From contig NC_063271.1 of NCBI RefSeq assembly GCF_910591885.1, positions 12,393,001 through 12,457,000 on the forward strand: 64,000 bases of DNA. Reading direction: 5' to 3'. Under the pieces are notes generated by a model that saw only the letters and a program-made list of their open reading frames with translations, had not been told where the DNA came from and did no database searches. A program made the translations under genes and the position numbers. Of this stretch, positions 9,791 through 24,400 are shown in pieces (position 1 is the first letter of the stretch; each line of letters begins with the position of its first letter). Origin of the DNA: Bombus terrestris (Eukaryota > Arthropoda > Insecta > Hymenoptera > Apidae).

Positions 9791-12700
9791 CAAGCTTCAC
9801 AGCCATTTACGATTTCAATAATTAGCTGTGTTAAAACTGCATACCTAAAATAACCTTGGTAGCCGGTCGTAGGCTACATTTTCGTGGTCATTCGAGTTTA
9901 CACGTGCATAACGAGACTTTGAAATTTCATCAATTTTGCAGAGGCGTGGAATATGTAACGATATGCGATAGGAGGGCGGATGAATTCCAAGCTGGCAACA
10001 GTTTACGTCGTCATGCATATTTCAATAGGACGCGCATCTGCCTATTCGATCAGTTTCCATTTCAGAATTTTAAGGGACACCATACGAGCAGATGTGCAAT
10101 AACTCGCTGCATTCTGCCATTTTCCGTTCGATCGACGTCCCCGTGCCGGCTAATAAAGTGGAACGCTGCTTCGTAACAGGATTTGGCTCGTTCTCACCGA
10201 GGCTTCATGTCCTTGCTGCAAACTATGGCCAATCTGTGGCCCGTGAGACGATTTACAAGCTATTAACGATATCTGAACGAATTTATGAAATCAATTTCTC
10301 GAAAGATACATTTTTCGTCTACTATTAAATAGTAGAAATTCGTTTCTTTCGATGTACTTTGCAAAGAAGGGATAACGTAACGAAGATAGGTTTTATTTTA
10401 CTGCAAATACTGGAAATTCTTAATTATTATTAACATAAATTACTCATGCCTGTTACAATCGGTTAAATTTCAATTTTGCTCTTATTTTAGCAAATGGTGA
10501 AGACATGGGGAAAATCCATCAATGCCCTAACGGTACAGGGTTATCTTGAAAAGACGATTCTTGTAAATCTTTTTAGTTTTTTTCAGACTTTTAACTAAAC
10601 CGATTTGTCAAGTAAAATCGCCATAGGAAATCGACGGTACAGCCGTTTACTTTGTTAGTCGAGCGGAAAAGGTTGAAGAGTGGCGGTTGAAGGGAGTTTC
10701 GCTCTCTTGGGAGAACGTGGAAAGTCTTATTGGAATACTCAAAACCCTGGTCGAGTGTCATTTATCGTTAGAGTACTTGTTGCGCAAAACACTTTGCACG
10801 GCGAGACGAAAGGGTGTAATCGAAGGTGGTGGAACGTCGTGGAAGATCGATAGGAAGGTGCCACTGGAGCGTATGGGCCGCTGTTCTCGCTTTAGGAAAT
10901 ATTTGTTCGATGCTGATAACATGAATCGATTGAATTTGAAAGAAAATTTTTCTAGCCGATAAATACTTCTCTCAACCTTTCTGCAGCTTTTTAAATTAGT
11001 TTAATTGTTTTATAAAGTATTTCGTCACTTGTTAAGTAATGGTTCACGGTTAATGTGCGTTAAATATAAGTTTATAACAGCAAAATTATTTGAAACGGTT
11101 CTCTTTATTATAATGTATCTGAAGTATTATATTATTTTTGTAATTTAAATATTAGTTAAATATTTGTTAAAAACGATTTATCGACATAAACGTATCGATG
11201 TGAATTTTGCGTTGAATGGTAATACAAATAAAATAAAATAAAATAAAATGACATTGGATATCGGTTTCAAATGTAAATTGTTATTTCGTCACCTAGTGCT
11301 TCAATTTGTTTTGTCATACACATGGCAGCAGCAGTGGATAATATTCTGTTTACCGATATTGCATTTTTCAACGAGTCTCTGCGTTTCGTAAATTGTACGA
11401 TATGAAATTCTCTTCGAAAATGATGCAACATGAAATTGTTATTTGAAAAAGAATGCAAGAGGAACGCAATATTCTGAGTGACATTACGTTCTAATGGATC
11501 AGAAACTAATGCTCGTTTACCAAAAATGTGCAGAAAAATTGATGAAAAGTGCAGTTACCTACATGAAAAGATATGATCGTGATTATAATTCTTTTAGATG
11601 TGCTTTGCTTAATTTTTTCTGTCAATTGTAACTTTTAGATTCCTCGGAACATATAAAGTTACGCTGTGGAAGAACTTTTCAATTCAAATAAAAAGCAGAA
11701 ATTCATTTATATTTAATATTATTCTATATTTAATTATAATTCTATTTAATTTCATTAAAATTCTATATTAATTATAAATGTAAATATTTATACTTATTAT
11801 ACTATATTTAATATCGAACGCATGTTGATATTACTAAAAAAAAACATTTCTGTTTCTTCAAAATCCCATGCTCACATACCAATTCACCCTGATTGTGGAT
11901 CAACAAAAATCTATTTCTCTTCCTATTTTATTTGACCTCATAATATCCTAGTCCACGGATAACAGCTACTGGAGAAGGGAATTGTAATCATTGTCTGCAG
12001 AAAATCCCCAAAAATTTGTCCACGTTCTATTCGAAACGAGTCTCTATCCCATGGTTTATTTCTAAACTTTCCCTTAGTTTCCGAACAAACAGATGAAAGC
12101 CTAACGCTGGGAAATTCGTCGGAAGGAAACGTAGCTGGCAGTAGTTTCGAAATTATATCCTGTATATTCGCAAACTCGGATTCCTCGTTATGTGTGGTGG
12201 TTACCATGTAGCGTAGCTTCACTTTCGTTCCTCTGGTTTCTGCTCGCTGGCTTACCGCGGGGTGAAAAGAAGCTTCAATGAGAAAACTTTCAACGAGCAA
12301 CGTTATCGTGCTCTTATTTGTCTTCCCTAATCTCCGATTATAATTGTTTTCGACAAATTTGAAGTGACTCGATATTTGTAACACGTGGAATAGCATAATC
12401 GACGAAATATGATATTGAGATTTTAATGGTTGGAGAATGTAGTACAGTGGCACATGGGTTTGCGTGTGTGTATGTGCAGGAACGAACGTATGTATGTAAT
12501 TGCTTCTAGAACCCTGTTATAGCATCTGTTCGTTCTAGCATATGTTGAAACATGTATGCATATACATATTACATATTCAGGAATAATCCATTGCAGGATT
12601 ATGTTCTAATGCGAAGTCAGTATCAAATACAACAATTTAATCATTTGCGTCGTGTATTATATCATTTTGTTTTCAATTTCGTTTGTCTTCTTCAGACTTC

Positions 12701-13388
12701 AGGTCAAGTGATATATAGTCAGTCATGAAAGTTCTCGTACAACTTATACTAATGATAATAAAAATCATAAACAATATACATGACAGGCAGAAACAATATT
12801 TTCCTAGCTATCCCGATTGATTGTATTCCTCAGCGTCTGTTTATAGCATATGTTTTCGTTGTAACATACAGATTTTATCGATAAGCATTGTCCATTGTAT
12901 ATTATTGCATATGTATGTAGGAATGTTATATTATTAGTTTGTAGGTAACAGTATGATTAATACAATATCGTTCGCTCTCATACGAAATCGAATATAATTT
13001 CCCATTTCACGTATTTGTTACTCACTGCTTCTACGATAGTACAACACAAGGATCTTCACTCGACAACGATAAATTCAACTCTAACTCTCTCAACTCTCGT
13101 TATAACGTTTTCCACGCTCACTTTTCTCTAACATCCCTTGGTAACGCTCACAACATTATTTGACAACGTTAACATATCTTAACAACGTTAATAAACAATC
13201 ACCCCTCACGCCGCCACGTCCTTCCCTGATGTCACACTATCCCACATGTACATTAATATACATAGTTCATTCTAGTCCATTATTTATACCGATTAACAAA
13301 TTAATCGAACTTCTTCAACATGTATTAACTTATACGAAATGTACGTACATTCATTATACAATATACAGTACATATTTGAAATTTAAGA
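9791..13388. other. Intergenic, no supported gene
   Basis: The longest frame (11938-12453, minus, 171 codons) has no recognisable domain, no Kozak-like context and no splice-linked neighbours; I do not call it a gene. Patches at 9850-10330 and 10620-10900 are less AT-rich and could be regulatory. Confidence 0.5.
11227..11250. repeat. AAAAT microsatellite
   Basis: Four to five AAAAT/ATAAA units in otherwise unique AT-rich sequence. Confidence 0.8.
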
Positions 13389-13505
13389 ATTTTTTTTTTA
13401 TTTGGAAGAATTTTGCAATCAATTCTCATTGAGAATTATAAGTAAATTATTCTGGCGTGGTACTATAACTTGAATAATAAGTGTTTATCGTATGTTCGAT
13501 TTTAG
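13389..13505 (-). repeat. Hairpin-tailed retroposon family B, copy 2
   Basis: T-run, ATTTGGAAGAATTTTGCAAT, perfect inverted repeat AATTCTCATTGAGAATT, then ATAAGTAAATTATTCTGGCG and TGGTACTATAACTTGAAT. Same poly(T)-spacer-hairpin layout as family A. Confidence 0.75.
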
Positions 13506-16500
13506 TTGAATCTAATGTTTAAATCTAAAAATTTAACAATGACATACAATTTTTCTGGATATTTGTTTTGTATTTTTTTGTAACTATTACTATCACTAGA
13601 ATGTTAACAGAGGATATTAACTTTTCTCTAACAATTTCGGGATCTTGAAAATACGAAGTGAACTAAATTTAAATGAATTAAATAATGGAATTAAATTTTG
13701 CAAAAGTAATGATATTTATTACTTTGGTATGAATTTCTCTAATTCACGGATTCTTAATCCTTTTTGTGAATCAAAGGGCGCCTGTATTATCTAATAAATT
13801 ATTTATCAGTAACATTGATATATCGAATAAACAGTATCAAAGGATAAGGATATAGAAATATGTAACAACGATTGTTACTTCAGACGTTATGAAAGAAACG
13901 ACTTCTTTATATTTTCATATTTTTAAGATAAATTAACTTCCAACGGGAAAAATTAGCTTCAAATTGCTAAGAACTCCGTGCATTACAATATTATAGATGG
14001 TCCATTAAAATGGAAACGTTCGCTGCGTTTATATCTCTGTTTTCTCATTCTCTGACTGAAAGCACAGCAAGATATTTATACTGTGCGAGAAGCATTAACG
14101 AGCTTTCGTCAATAGAATCGCAAAACGAGGCAAACGCATCATTCGTTTCTGCTTTGAGCACTTTGCGTATACCTCTTATTAACACAGTCAATTTTATGGA
14201 AATCGAATTCCTTTAATTCACATCGACCAAGAAAATCTCCGATACGAACGCGTCTTGTGTAATTTCGCGAAACTGTGAATTTTATCGTTGTATCCTACCT
14301 TATCAAAAAACTAGCTTGAAGCAGACTCTTAATGGAGAATCGTAAAAAAACGTTTAATATTAACCTAACGCTGGAATCTAAAAAATTTCATGCTACGTGG
14401 AATTTTTTTGACGATTATTTTAAACGTATGCTGTTTTTTTTGACTTTATGTATTTTTAATGAAAAGAAAAAATAAGAAATTCCTACTATTGCTACTGAAA
14501 GAAAGTCAAAGCGGTGGACGAATATCGAAAAATGGAAGAGAAGTCTTTTTCAGGCGCACCTCTTTTCACTGTTCGCTCGTTCGTATGAAAATCTCGATTT
14601 TCCAATTCCACGAAAGGAACGGCGTTACTTTGCGAGGGAAATGTTGAATACGAAAACGAAAGGCGATTAATGTCGCGTGACTTCACAGCTTTTCGCGGAT
14701 TTTCTCGTAAATCCGGCGTTTAAGATTCCGTTTATCGTTGACAAATTGATCTCTTTGAGACTCATAATTTTATTGCATATTTTAAAAGTGACCCATATTA
14801 GTGCGCGTTATTTTATTTAAGCAAACAGTCGGACAGAATTCCGTAAAAATGGAGTAATATTTTATGGTATAAGAATCGAAATGGCTGAAAGTATAGTAAA
14901 TAATTGCTAACACGATGGCGAGACGGGAACATTAGCGAGAGACAAATTTAATAAGCACTTTATGTTTCTATAAAACATTCAAACCCGACTATCTAATTAT
15001 GAGTTCAATCGTTAGATGAAATCGTTATCACGGATTCTTTCAACGTAATTAATTTACATTAACTCACTTCATTTATTTAATTGATCGATTCTTATCACGA
15101 ACGGTCTACAGGATTTTCAATTCCATAAATTTCGATTTTTAGAAATGAACAGCGCGTAAATTTCCATATTTACCACTATGCAAGTTCCTAAAATATTGGA
15201 TCGCCCGAAAAATTCGTTCCGATTTACATTTCGATTCGATATGCATTTATTGAATAATATAGGTGCCATTTTGTCCCACAACCGTTCTCCATCTTTCATG
15301 CAACTTAAATATTTCATCCTTCCAGAACCTCTCAGGCTTCTGACGAAAAACTTTTCAATATAATCTTTCGTGTCCTTAAAAATTCCTTAAAAATCGGGAC
15401 AAACTTTCCGGGCAACCCAATATATAAAGCCTAAGTATCGATAAATCTTGTATATCTTCAATAGAAAATTCAAGTTCCATAATTTGTAAAATGCATAAGG
15501 TTCCATTATCGATAAATATCGTAAGCTTTAAATAAAAGATTCCAATGGTAATTTAATTTTACACGAATTTTTACCGTATTTTCACTGGTTTTCTCATTAA
15601 TTAAGAAACTTTTGAACGTTAATAATAATGACCTCACAACACACGATTCTTTACATGCACGTAGACGACTGAATATGTTTATCCACTTTCTGCGCGAATA
15701 TAGTACATTAAATATCGAGACTGCTGAAACAAGGAACTAAACGATTGAAGTAGACAGTACCGTGAGTTGTCTCGGTATAAAGGTTGAAACCGGCTAATGG
15801 TCGATAATGGAACTGCTTGAATGGTGGTATAACCAAATTATACTGTCGACTAGCTGCTCGTGATCTGGAAAACAATATTCACAAGGGGAACGCATCATTA
15901 TATATATAATTCAATGAAATCTGTTCTCGTTCCGTCTCGTTGTTCTTCATTCGCCTCCCTATATCACGCATATCTCACTCACAGTCTGTCAAACAATCGT
16001 CCTACGTGATTGACTGTGTTCTATAAAATCTGATTCTGTATCAAGCTTTCCAGAAACCATACACATTTATACTCGTAAGTATTTTTGTTCAAATTTGTAC
16101 GTTTATTTTATATTTCTTATCTAGTGATGCATGGTTTCGTTTGAACTTTTGTAATCTCGTGGTTCGATTTGGACTAATGCGATCCGATGTGCAAAAATTT
16201 GGATTAATACGAACCGATTATTTAACGCCAGCTTGTAATCAAAAATGTTTCTGTTTAAGTAAACAGATGATGTTAAATTTTTATTTTCTATAGAAATTTT
16301 AACAATTGTAGACCGTCGTTTGAGATGAGTAATTATCCTACGATTACTCTGTAATTACACAATTACGTTTATTTACGTTCGTAAGTTTTTTCTATAAAAT
16401 TTCTTTTCGAAGTATAAAATTAGCCGAATAGATTTAAACTGTATTATTTCAAATATAATGCTAGATATATTTGTTTTGTAATCAAAAGTTTAAATAAAAA

Positions 16501-18382
16501 CTGTTTGAACGAATGTCGACACGAGGTGTGTACAAAATAATGTTTTCAATTGACAGGATTTATCGCGAACGTGTCTTACTTGCGTCGTTCAGAGAGGAGA
16601 CATTAGCGGATTAGCCGGCATTTGCATTACCTTGAGCCGTCAGTTGTAATTTTCACTAGTAGCACTTATCATACTGTAGATCGAGCGTGTTTGTACCATG
16701 TTATTCACGTGCTCCCCATCCCTGTCCTGACAGCCTTAAAACTTGTTAGTCCTACGCTTTGACAAACCGTTATTAGCGGCTCTATTTCTAATTCCATTAG
16801 TTTGAAACGCTAACGATGATACTTCACGATGGTTTAAAATTGAAGCGTTATCAAAGATTCAAAAATATTGTACACGTGATGCGACAATCTGTATGTATAT
16901 ACGCTTAATACGATATGATTACGCGAACTAATGCCTACGAATTAGGACTAGAATTTTTTTTATTTAAACCACAATTGGATCTTTTTAACGTAAATTTGAA
17001 TTTTCCAATTTAAAGTTAAAAGTAAATTTTAAGAGTAAACATAGAATACTCTAAATTGAATTGAATTTTCATTTGTAAGATGAAAGATCTCTGAGAAGAG
17101 GAAAACTAGTGAGAGTACAAGAAGCAGCTGCTCCTTTCCTCGAACCTGAACCTCCAGGGTTTGCAACCAACGAATTCATAGAAATTTCGTGATCTTTTTC
17201 TATATTTTGCTATTTAAACTTTGATTCGTATTTCCCAAACTTGATATTACAACTCGATATGCTATTAAGTTTTCACGTTATTCTATCGAGAATTCCAAGT
17301 GGTACACGACGTCCCGTATCCTATTTCATTATACTGTTCGAACGTAACGATCCGGATTAAAATGCAATATTCCATGTTAATCGGAAGTGAATCGTTACTA
17401 TATTCGTTTCTACAACAACTGATGTATTATTCAATATATCTCCGTGGTAACGAGCATCGCTAATTGACATATTTGGCGGTGAATCGAGAACCTTACCACA
17501 CAACCGATGACCTTTCGTGTCCTGATGTAACGACCTTGACCAAACCGATACCTAGTTTATGAATCGATACGACGTCGTGGTAAGAATGATAACAGTTGTA
17601 AAACACGTTTTGACTTCTGTACGAAATTCTCTTCAGATGTCATAATACAGTAGAACGTTGATTATCCGCGCTAATCATGATACGCATTGTTCATATTTAA
17701 TCGAGTCATTTTATTTTCACATGAGAGAAGATCATTTATCTTGGATGTTTTAGAAATATTAAACAGGAGCGGAAACTTTCGAATAATAATGTAATAATTT
17801 CTTTCACTTTCTATTCTTGTTTAGCAATCATTCTTACAAGGTACGACCCTTAAATTTTCTATTAAACAATGCGCCGATGATCGGTCGTTTTGTCAATCAG
17901 TATTCTGGTATAATCGAGCTTCTACCGTACTTTACATTTGAAATTAATACGATTCTAAGAATCGTTTATAAAGATTCTCAATCGAAGAAGACCAGCATAT
18001 TCAATATCGTTTCATACGCGCAAACATCGTTGATTGATGATAACATGTTGCACATGTTGTTCCTGTATCCTGCAGAAACAATACGAGCAAAACGCAATCG
18101 CAATTTCAACATCAAACAAAGCATCGAATAATTACCATTAGCCTCGAAATTAGTTCCAAAAAGTTGATGCGCATTTGCGCACGTCGTTCGGTAATATCAT
18201 ACCCGATTCGGTTTCGACTTTCCCCACTAAAATTACCACCCTGCACAGATATAACATTAGCCATTTACGATAACTAAATCGTTATTGTTCATGTTCGAAA
18301 CCGGCTCGAGTGGCAGCCATATGAAATTAACGTGCTATAATTCGGTTATTTCGATGAATTTATCTATATGTGGCCGTTGCAG
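13506..18382. other. Intergenic region upstream of the GPCR
   Basis: Contains the small mariner at 15196-15420; otherwise no coding frame of note. A less AT-rich stretch at 16560-16760 could be a regulatory element or an untranslated exon of the GPCR. The first untranslated exon of the GPCR should lie somewhere here. Confidence 0.5.
15196..15420 (-). mobile_element. 225-bp internally deleted mariner retaining a transposase C-terminus
   Basis: Inverted ends TTGGATCGCCCGAAAAATTC (15196) and the inverse of ACAAACTTTCCGGGCAACCC (to 15420), flanked by TA. The minus strand translates near the right part to HERWRTVVGQNGTYI followed by a stop, the usual end of mariner transposases (…RWQKVI…NG.Y…). 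It is a non-autonomous deletion product. Confidence 0.82.
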
Positions 18383-18444
18383 ATGTTTGAGATGCATCCA
18401 CCATCATGATGCCGTGGATCGTTAAACAAAGGTTCGACACCTGA
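18383..18444 (+). promoter_or_regulatory. Two overlapping upstream ORFs in the GPCR 5'UTR
   Basis: A probable acceptor (TTGCAG) ends at 18382. The exon then begins with an ATG at 18383 (8 codons, stop at 18407-18409). A second uORF with a double ATG starts at 18406 (12 codons, stop at 18442-18444). Both end before the GPCR start at 18527. Such uORFs usually lower translation of the main frame; that is inference here. The 5' end of the transcript is not identified. Confidence 0.5.
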
Positions 18445-21400
18445 GCAACAACGATCGCCGAGATCCGCTTCCACTTCTCGGAGCTAACCATCTTCGAGGA
18501 CGAATAAATCACGCGTGGGAAGAGGAATGGTCCCTTGGGCCTTCGGCGTGCCTCTCGTCTTCGTTTCTGCTCTGGGTCTTATTCTCAATGGTTTTGTGTT
18601 ACTCGTGGTTCTTGGACTGGGCAAACAGGTAAATAGCTGTTCTGACTGATGGATAATTCGTCGACACGTGATTGACAGCGTGTATCGAGAAATTATATTT
18701 TTATTATTATTAATTGGTTCGATGTACTATGTCAATTGTAAATTTTAATTCTTTTCGAAGAAAGAAATTGACTAGATAAACAATATTTCCTTGGTTCAAA
18801 TGATAAACGATCTGTAAATTAATTACCAAAATTTATTGAAATCTATTGTGAATTAGAATAGGCTTTTCGAACTTGACTTTCCTAGAAAGAGAAAATTCGT
18901 ATAGATATTAGAAAAATTGTATTTTATGCTGTCAATTTATTCATGTATAACAAAAATTGTTAGAGAAACATAGAAGAATAATTAAATTAGCTAGGTTGCA
19001 TCGTTTAAGGAATCGAAGAATTTAAATTTGTATAGTATTTCCAACTGGGAATATTCTTAACGGGTGAAAGGATGGTTGTTTGCAGACAATAGATCACTGA
19101 CACTGCAGGAATTATTCAGGCTATCAGTCTTCTTCGATGGCCGTGTTATCGGCGACAGGAGACATACAATGAAGTTTGATAGCGTATGAAAAGCTGGACG
19201 ATAAATCGATGAAAAGTCATTAGCTTTCAGCCTTAATAAACGTTGGAATCATGTTTAGGTAAAGAGTCGATGAATTTCTGATTGAATTAGAAAAGTGTCT
19301 GGATCCTTAATGAATTGGCAACTTCCGAATAGAATCGAAGCAATTATGGGTATCGGTTGGGAATACATGTTGAGTTGTTAAACTGATTGCGCGCTATCTA
19401 CTATGTTTGAATGCGTCTTGATCCAGTTAGGGGTCACTATTGTTATAGACCCCTCGCAAACGTTAGTGCGAATAAGCGTTTAATTAATTTTGCCAAAGAG
19501 CCAAGACATTGCGGAATCTGCTACTCGTTTCGGTAAACTTTTCGTAATCCTAGTAATTAAGAATCCTTAAATCTAGTAATAATTAAAGATTCATTACGGA
19601 CCAGTAATCACGGATGTCTGACTAAAATTTGTTAAGTTACCCTTTATAAAAGAATCATTAGTATTAAAGTATGATCTAACAGCAGAAAATTTGTTGCAAT
19701 TTAGGATACGTACACACATAACGTATATTTTTCCAAGAGATATGATTTAATTTTGTTTGTTGATCTGTTTTAATTTGTATCACTGAAAAATATATAAAAC
19801 ATCAAGTAGCAATCGTTCGATACAAAATTACAGAAGAAAATTAGTTTCAAATCCTGATCTCGACCAGCGAATATTGTCATCGTGTGGTAAAACTTATTAT
19901 TTCAAAATTATGAAAGGATATAAAACGGTTGTAGGCTTCATGCCTTTGCAGAGTTTTCTAAGATCTTTTTTTACATTATAAAATTTCTCTCGCACATTGT
20001 AGAAATTAATACGGAGTTGAGAGGTTTCGATAGAGAGATCTTGCGTGAGCTTCGAGCAACGCGAGATGGTGGCTAATCCCGTCTTTTAAAGCAGTTTCCT
20101 TTTGGATAGAGAAAGAGAGCCACTCCTTTCGCAAGTATGACATATTTCTCAACGAAGGAATGAAACCCGCGGAAGGAAAGTGGCCACGCTGGAAATAGCC
20201 TTGTGCTTTTACGCGATCCATTTCAGTGGGTGCCACTGGCTGACCATGGCAGTTTGAACAACACAAGGTTGCGCAGTGGTTAGAAAAGATCGCATGCTTT
20301 TCGATATAATATCGAAGGTGGACACGTCGAATGGCAGCCAGCGAACTAGGTCGCATAAAATGCGCTCCTTTGCTTTGTGAGGCTCCTTGTCAGACTTGCT
20401 ATATTGTTTCCCGTAAATACGTCCGGTATATGGCAAATAAAATACCTTTGCTATTGGAAAGTATATCTTCGATCGCCTACGAATTTAATAAAGGGATTAG
20501 ATAAAAGTTCGTTGCTTATGAAATTATAGTTTTACTGATGTTTGACGTAGAAATATCAATGTAAAAGAGTATTGGATTTTCGACACATTCGAACATTCTT
20601 TCTGTATTATATATTCTGCAAAATTCTTCCTATATTAGATATTCTAATATATTTGATATGATTTTCTCTTTTTCAATATTACGTATTCTGTATTCTATAT
20701 TTTGTGTTTTATATGCTAAAAATAAGATAAAATAATTTACAGGCATTTGTATATGTCGATAACACTTTCTTGATTAACTTTTATATTCGACTTTTACGAT
20801 TAATATTTTCCAATTCAATTAGAAAAGTTTAATAGCTGATAGATTGTTTAATACATAAATACTAAAATAAAATCAACGATGTGTAAATTTATCTTTTATC
20901 CATTCGTAGTTGTTTTGTACAGTAGGGTGTAAAGAAGTCGGCGAGAAGTAACGTTTAAGAACGAGGCAGAGGGATCGCGTGCAAACAGCGAGAAGTTTAA
21001 ATTACAAGATCCCAGCTGGAAATTAAGATTGCACGGTGTACAGGAACTTTTGATCGCCATAGGAAAGTTTATTTAACAAGTTAACTGATGTCCGTAGACG
21101 CAGCAGCAACAAACCGCCAATACTTTGTTGCTGATACACTTGGGTGCAGTGGAGGCGGCTGTGTGCCTGATATTACTGATCTTTACTACTGGTTCCTGGC
21201 CAATCGCCGGCACCTGGTGTGTCTTACATGGTTTTCTTTTGACTCTTTTACATCCAGTCGCCCTTTGGACTGTCACTGGATTGAACTGTGACAGGTAAGC
21301 CTTTTACATACTCTTTTTCTGCCTTCAAAATGTTCTATCTTTATTAAACTCGTATTCGAAATCGAATTCTTTTATCGTCGAATTTTTTGGTGAATTTCTG

Positions 21401-24400
21401 ATACTCTGACTCATATCCGGTTTATATGTAGTAGGAATTTCATACAAACATTTTCGATAAAATTTTGAAAGCTGTTCTATATTTATAGCACTTCAAAGTA
21501 CAAAAATGATATTTTTCAATCCCATATTGTGGAAAAATATTATCTTTCATTTGTCCACTTTTGTTTGTGCCAAATTTTAATTTTATTTAACCGTGTTAGA
21601 GACACAATAAGATGTTATGTAAAAAGAACAATAATAATGAAATTAAAATAACTTTTACAATAAGCGAATAAAGATTACAAATTCAAATGTTCAATAGATT
21701 ATATCGCGATAATGTAGAGGATATATTCTGACACATTGCCATAATTAAATGTTACTTAACGGATACAATATTCAACAAATACACATATTTAATAAATCAA
21801 TTCGTTGCATCGCATCAATCAGCATTCGAAAAGCATCTGTGTATCTTCATCCATAAAGCGGGGAGGCCATCGAATTGGAAATCCCTGGTTCTCCCATAGT
21901 AAGCGATACAAAAATCGAGTTCGATTCGGTGCCACGGTGACGTTCAACGAGCCTTACGTAGCACAAAGCTGCCAAGCTTTTCAACGTAAGATGTCAATAG
22001 AGGCACCCAGCATTCAGCCCCGATATCTCTTTGGCCGTCAACCAACACCAGATCTTCGATTCAATCAGAAACCCTTCGGCATACCGTCATTGCTGTTCAT
22101 ATCTAGGATTCCAGAGGGAGAGAAGGGCCGATGCCCCTTCAAATTACATATCGTAGGAACGTGTAAATGTTATAATATCTCGTCGCGTCTCGTTCATCGA
22201 TAATGAACATGGTACGGGACGTTTTATCGTGTCACTTTACCCTGCTATCAGCGTCAGCAAAGTTGTTAGTACGTAATAAAAATGTCGAGGTTACAAGAGA
22301 CGATGTTCTTAAATTACGCGAGGAACATTTCATGAATAGATTTAATACGGTGGTTACAGGATTCGATACACGGTTATAAACAATAAAAGAATTTATCACG
22401 AACATTCGACACATTTTAATTTCCTTTTTGATACTCTATGAATAGCGTGCCCTCAGTATAAACAACAAATCACTCTAGCTTTTCCAATAGTTCAACAACT
22501 AATATATCCGAATTGACGAGATGCAAGTCATAACTTTTATTACTTTACTTCGAATATAATAATCAATCGGATAAAACAAGCAAATATCCGGACACTTTTA
22601 ACCGTTAGTGTAATTATAACAACATCCTTAACCACTTTAATATAACTTAGAAGAGGAAGGAATTGCACGTGATCTGAAGTCACATGTTCACATACAAATA
22701 TTTGTCACGTTCGGGAGGCAAAGGTAGAAATTCGCAATGGCGAAAGGTTAAGGATAAAAATACAAGGAGACACGCGTAGTTCTTCCACTTGAAAATATCG
22801 TGGCTAGCTGGATTTCTGACCGATCGAACGCGTTCGATATTTTATTCATGGCCCATACGAATTTAAACTGTCGCATTCCTTTTCGACAGTGGCGTGACCT
22901 TTCCTTCCCGGTCTCGACTCAGCCACCTACTTTTTCATTATTCATTCATGCACGTTACATTCCAACGATTCCAGGATGATCATTTAAGAGCGATCGTCTG
23001 AAATGGGAGACAGGGCCATAAAAAGATTCGATTTCGAACGTCGTTAAGGAATTTCCTTTCCGGAATTTGATAATCAAAGTTGCGACGATTGAACACTATA
23101 ATGGCGGGGATTCTTTGTGCAGATATTACGCGATCGCTGCACCGCTACATTACGCCGCATTAGTATCACCACGACGCGTTGCGGTTGGTCTAGCTGCATC
23201 TTGGACAGGGGCTCTGTTCTTATGCGTGCTGCCCTTCTGGGGTCTGGTACCGCCTTACAGGTTCGTTTGTTGTTTGACAACTGGTCGAAATCTGGATCCT
23301 CTTACACGATTCAACTAATGTTATTAATGAAATTAATATACTAATTACAAGTTGCAAGTTATCTGTGCCGACAAATTACGGCGATCGCATAATAAAACAG
23401 AGAAAGTTCTATACAGTGGCTAAAAATGGTATCGATACACCAGTGTGTTTATTATAATATTTACATACTAATTAATTAGACCCGAATATATTAAATTTCA
23501 TACCATTTGGTAGTATCTTCACATGACGATAAAAATTTGATACAATGAAAATAAAGTATAAAATTTGACCACAAAAAGTTTCATTTGAAAGTAAAATGTG
23601 CAAGTTAGTACTTGTTGTAGTCACTGTATGTAAACTTTACAAAGTCAATAGATTACGATATTTCTCTTAACATTGTAAATTTATAGAAAGCCTGTATCTT
23701 GTAACTTGTCAGGTCATTAATATTATTAGTTGATAAATCACCGTACAAGAGAGCACCGATGTTCGATTTGTTCAATTTATTCGATTTTCAATGTATCTTT
23801 TGTAACTATATGGGTCTTCGTTCATTTCTTTTTTACATAAAGGATGCTAAGTTTTGTTAGTAGCATTAAGAAATTGGAGATAGTTTTTTTCCAGCCAGTC
23901 TTTGCGTGATGAATGTTGAATGCAGTCCTAATAGAGTTTCGATTTCTTTATTCGAAGCAATATTTCATCCGCGTTATTTGCGCTCGTTACTGTGTCAAGG
24001 TTAGGATTAATTAGATTCATTTTAAAATTGCTCAAGATCCTGCAAAAAGAAAGGTAGTTTCACCGTCGAACGATCGGAACATAATGCACATATTACGACT
24101 GGAAAGTTAAAACAGATTCCGTATTCTTTAAATTTTTATCGCATGAAATAATTTCTTTCTTCCTAGTTTAATAGTATTAATAATATTCGAATACCTTAAA
24201 TGACGCGGTAAAAGATAAAAGATAATGACGCGCTTAAAAGACACGAAAAAACCGCTGCTTGGAACAAACCTGTACTTATCATGTTTTTCTCCCGCGATTT
24301 TCATATGGCTTAAACCAGCTACACGAGACGTTTTGTATTACTATTATCACTATCCCATCCTAAATGCCCAAATCTAAATGGCCCTCCAAAACAAGCAGAA

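Noticed and set aside
11938..12453. 171-codon minus-strand reading frame
   Set aside because: No recognisable domain, ordinary composition for chance AT-rich sequence with a less AT-rich patch, no linked exons.
20006..20356. 116-codon minus-strand frame in GPCR intron 1
   Set aside because: No domain recognised; lies in a patch that is simply less AT-rich.
21805..22203. 132-codon plus-strand frame in GPCR intron 2
   Set aside because: No family resemblance and no phase-compatible splice sites to either neighbouring exon were evident.
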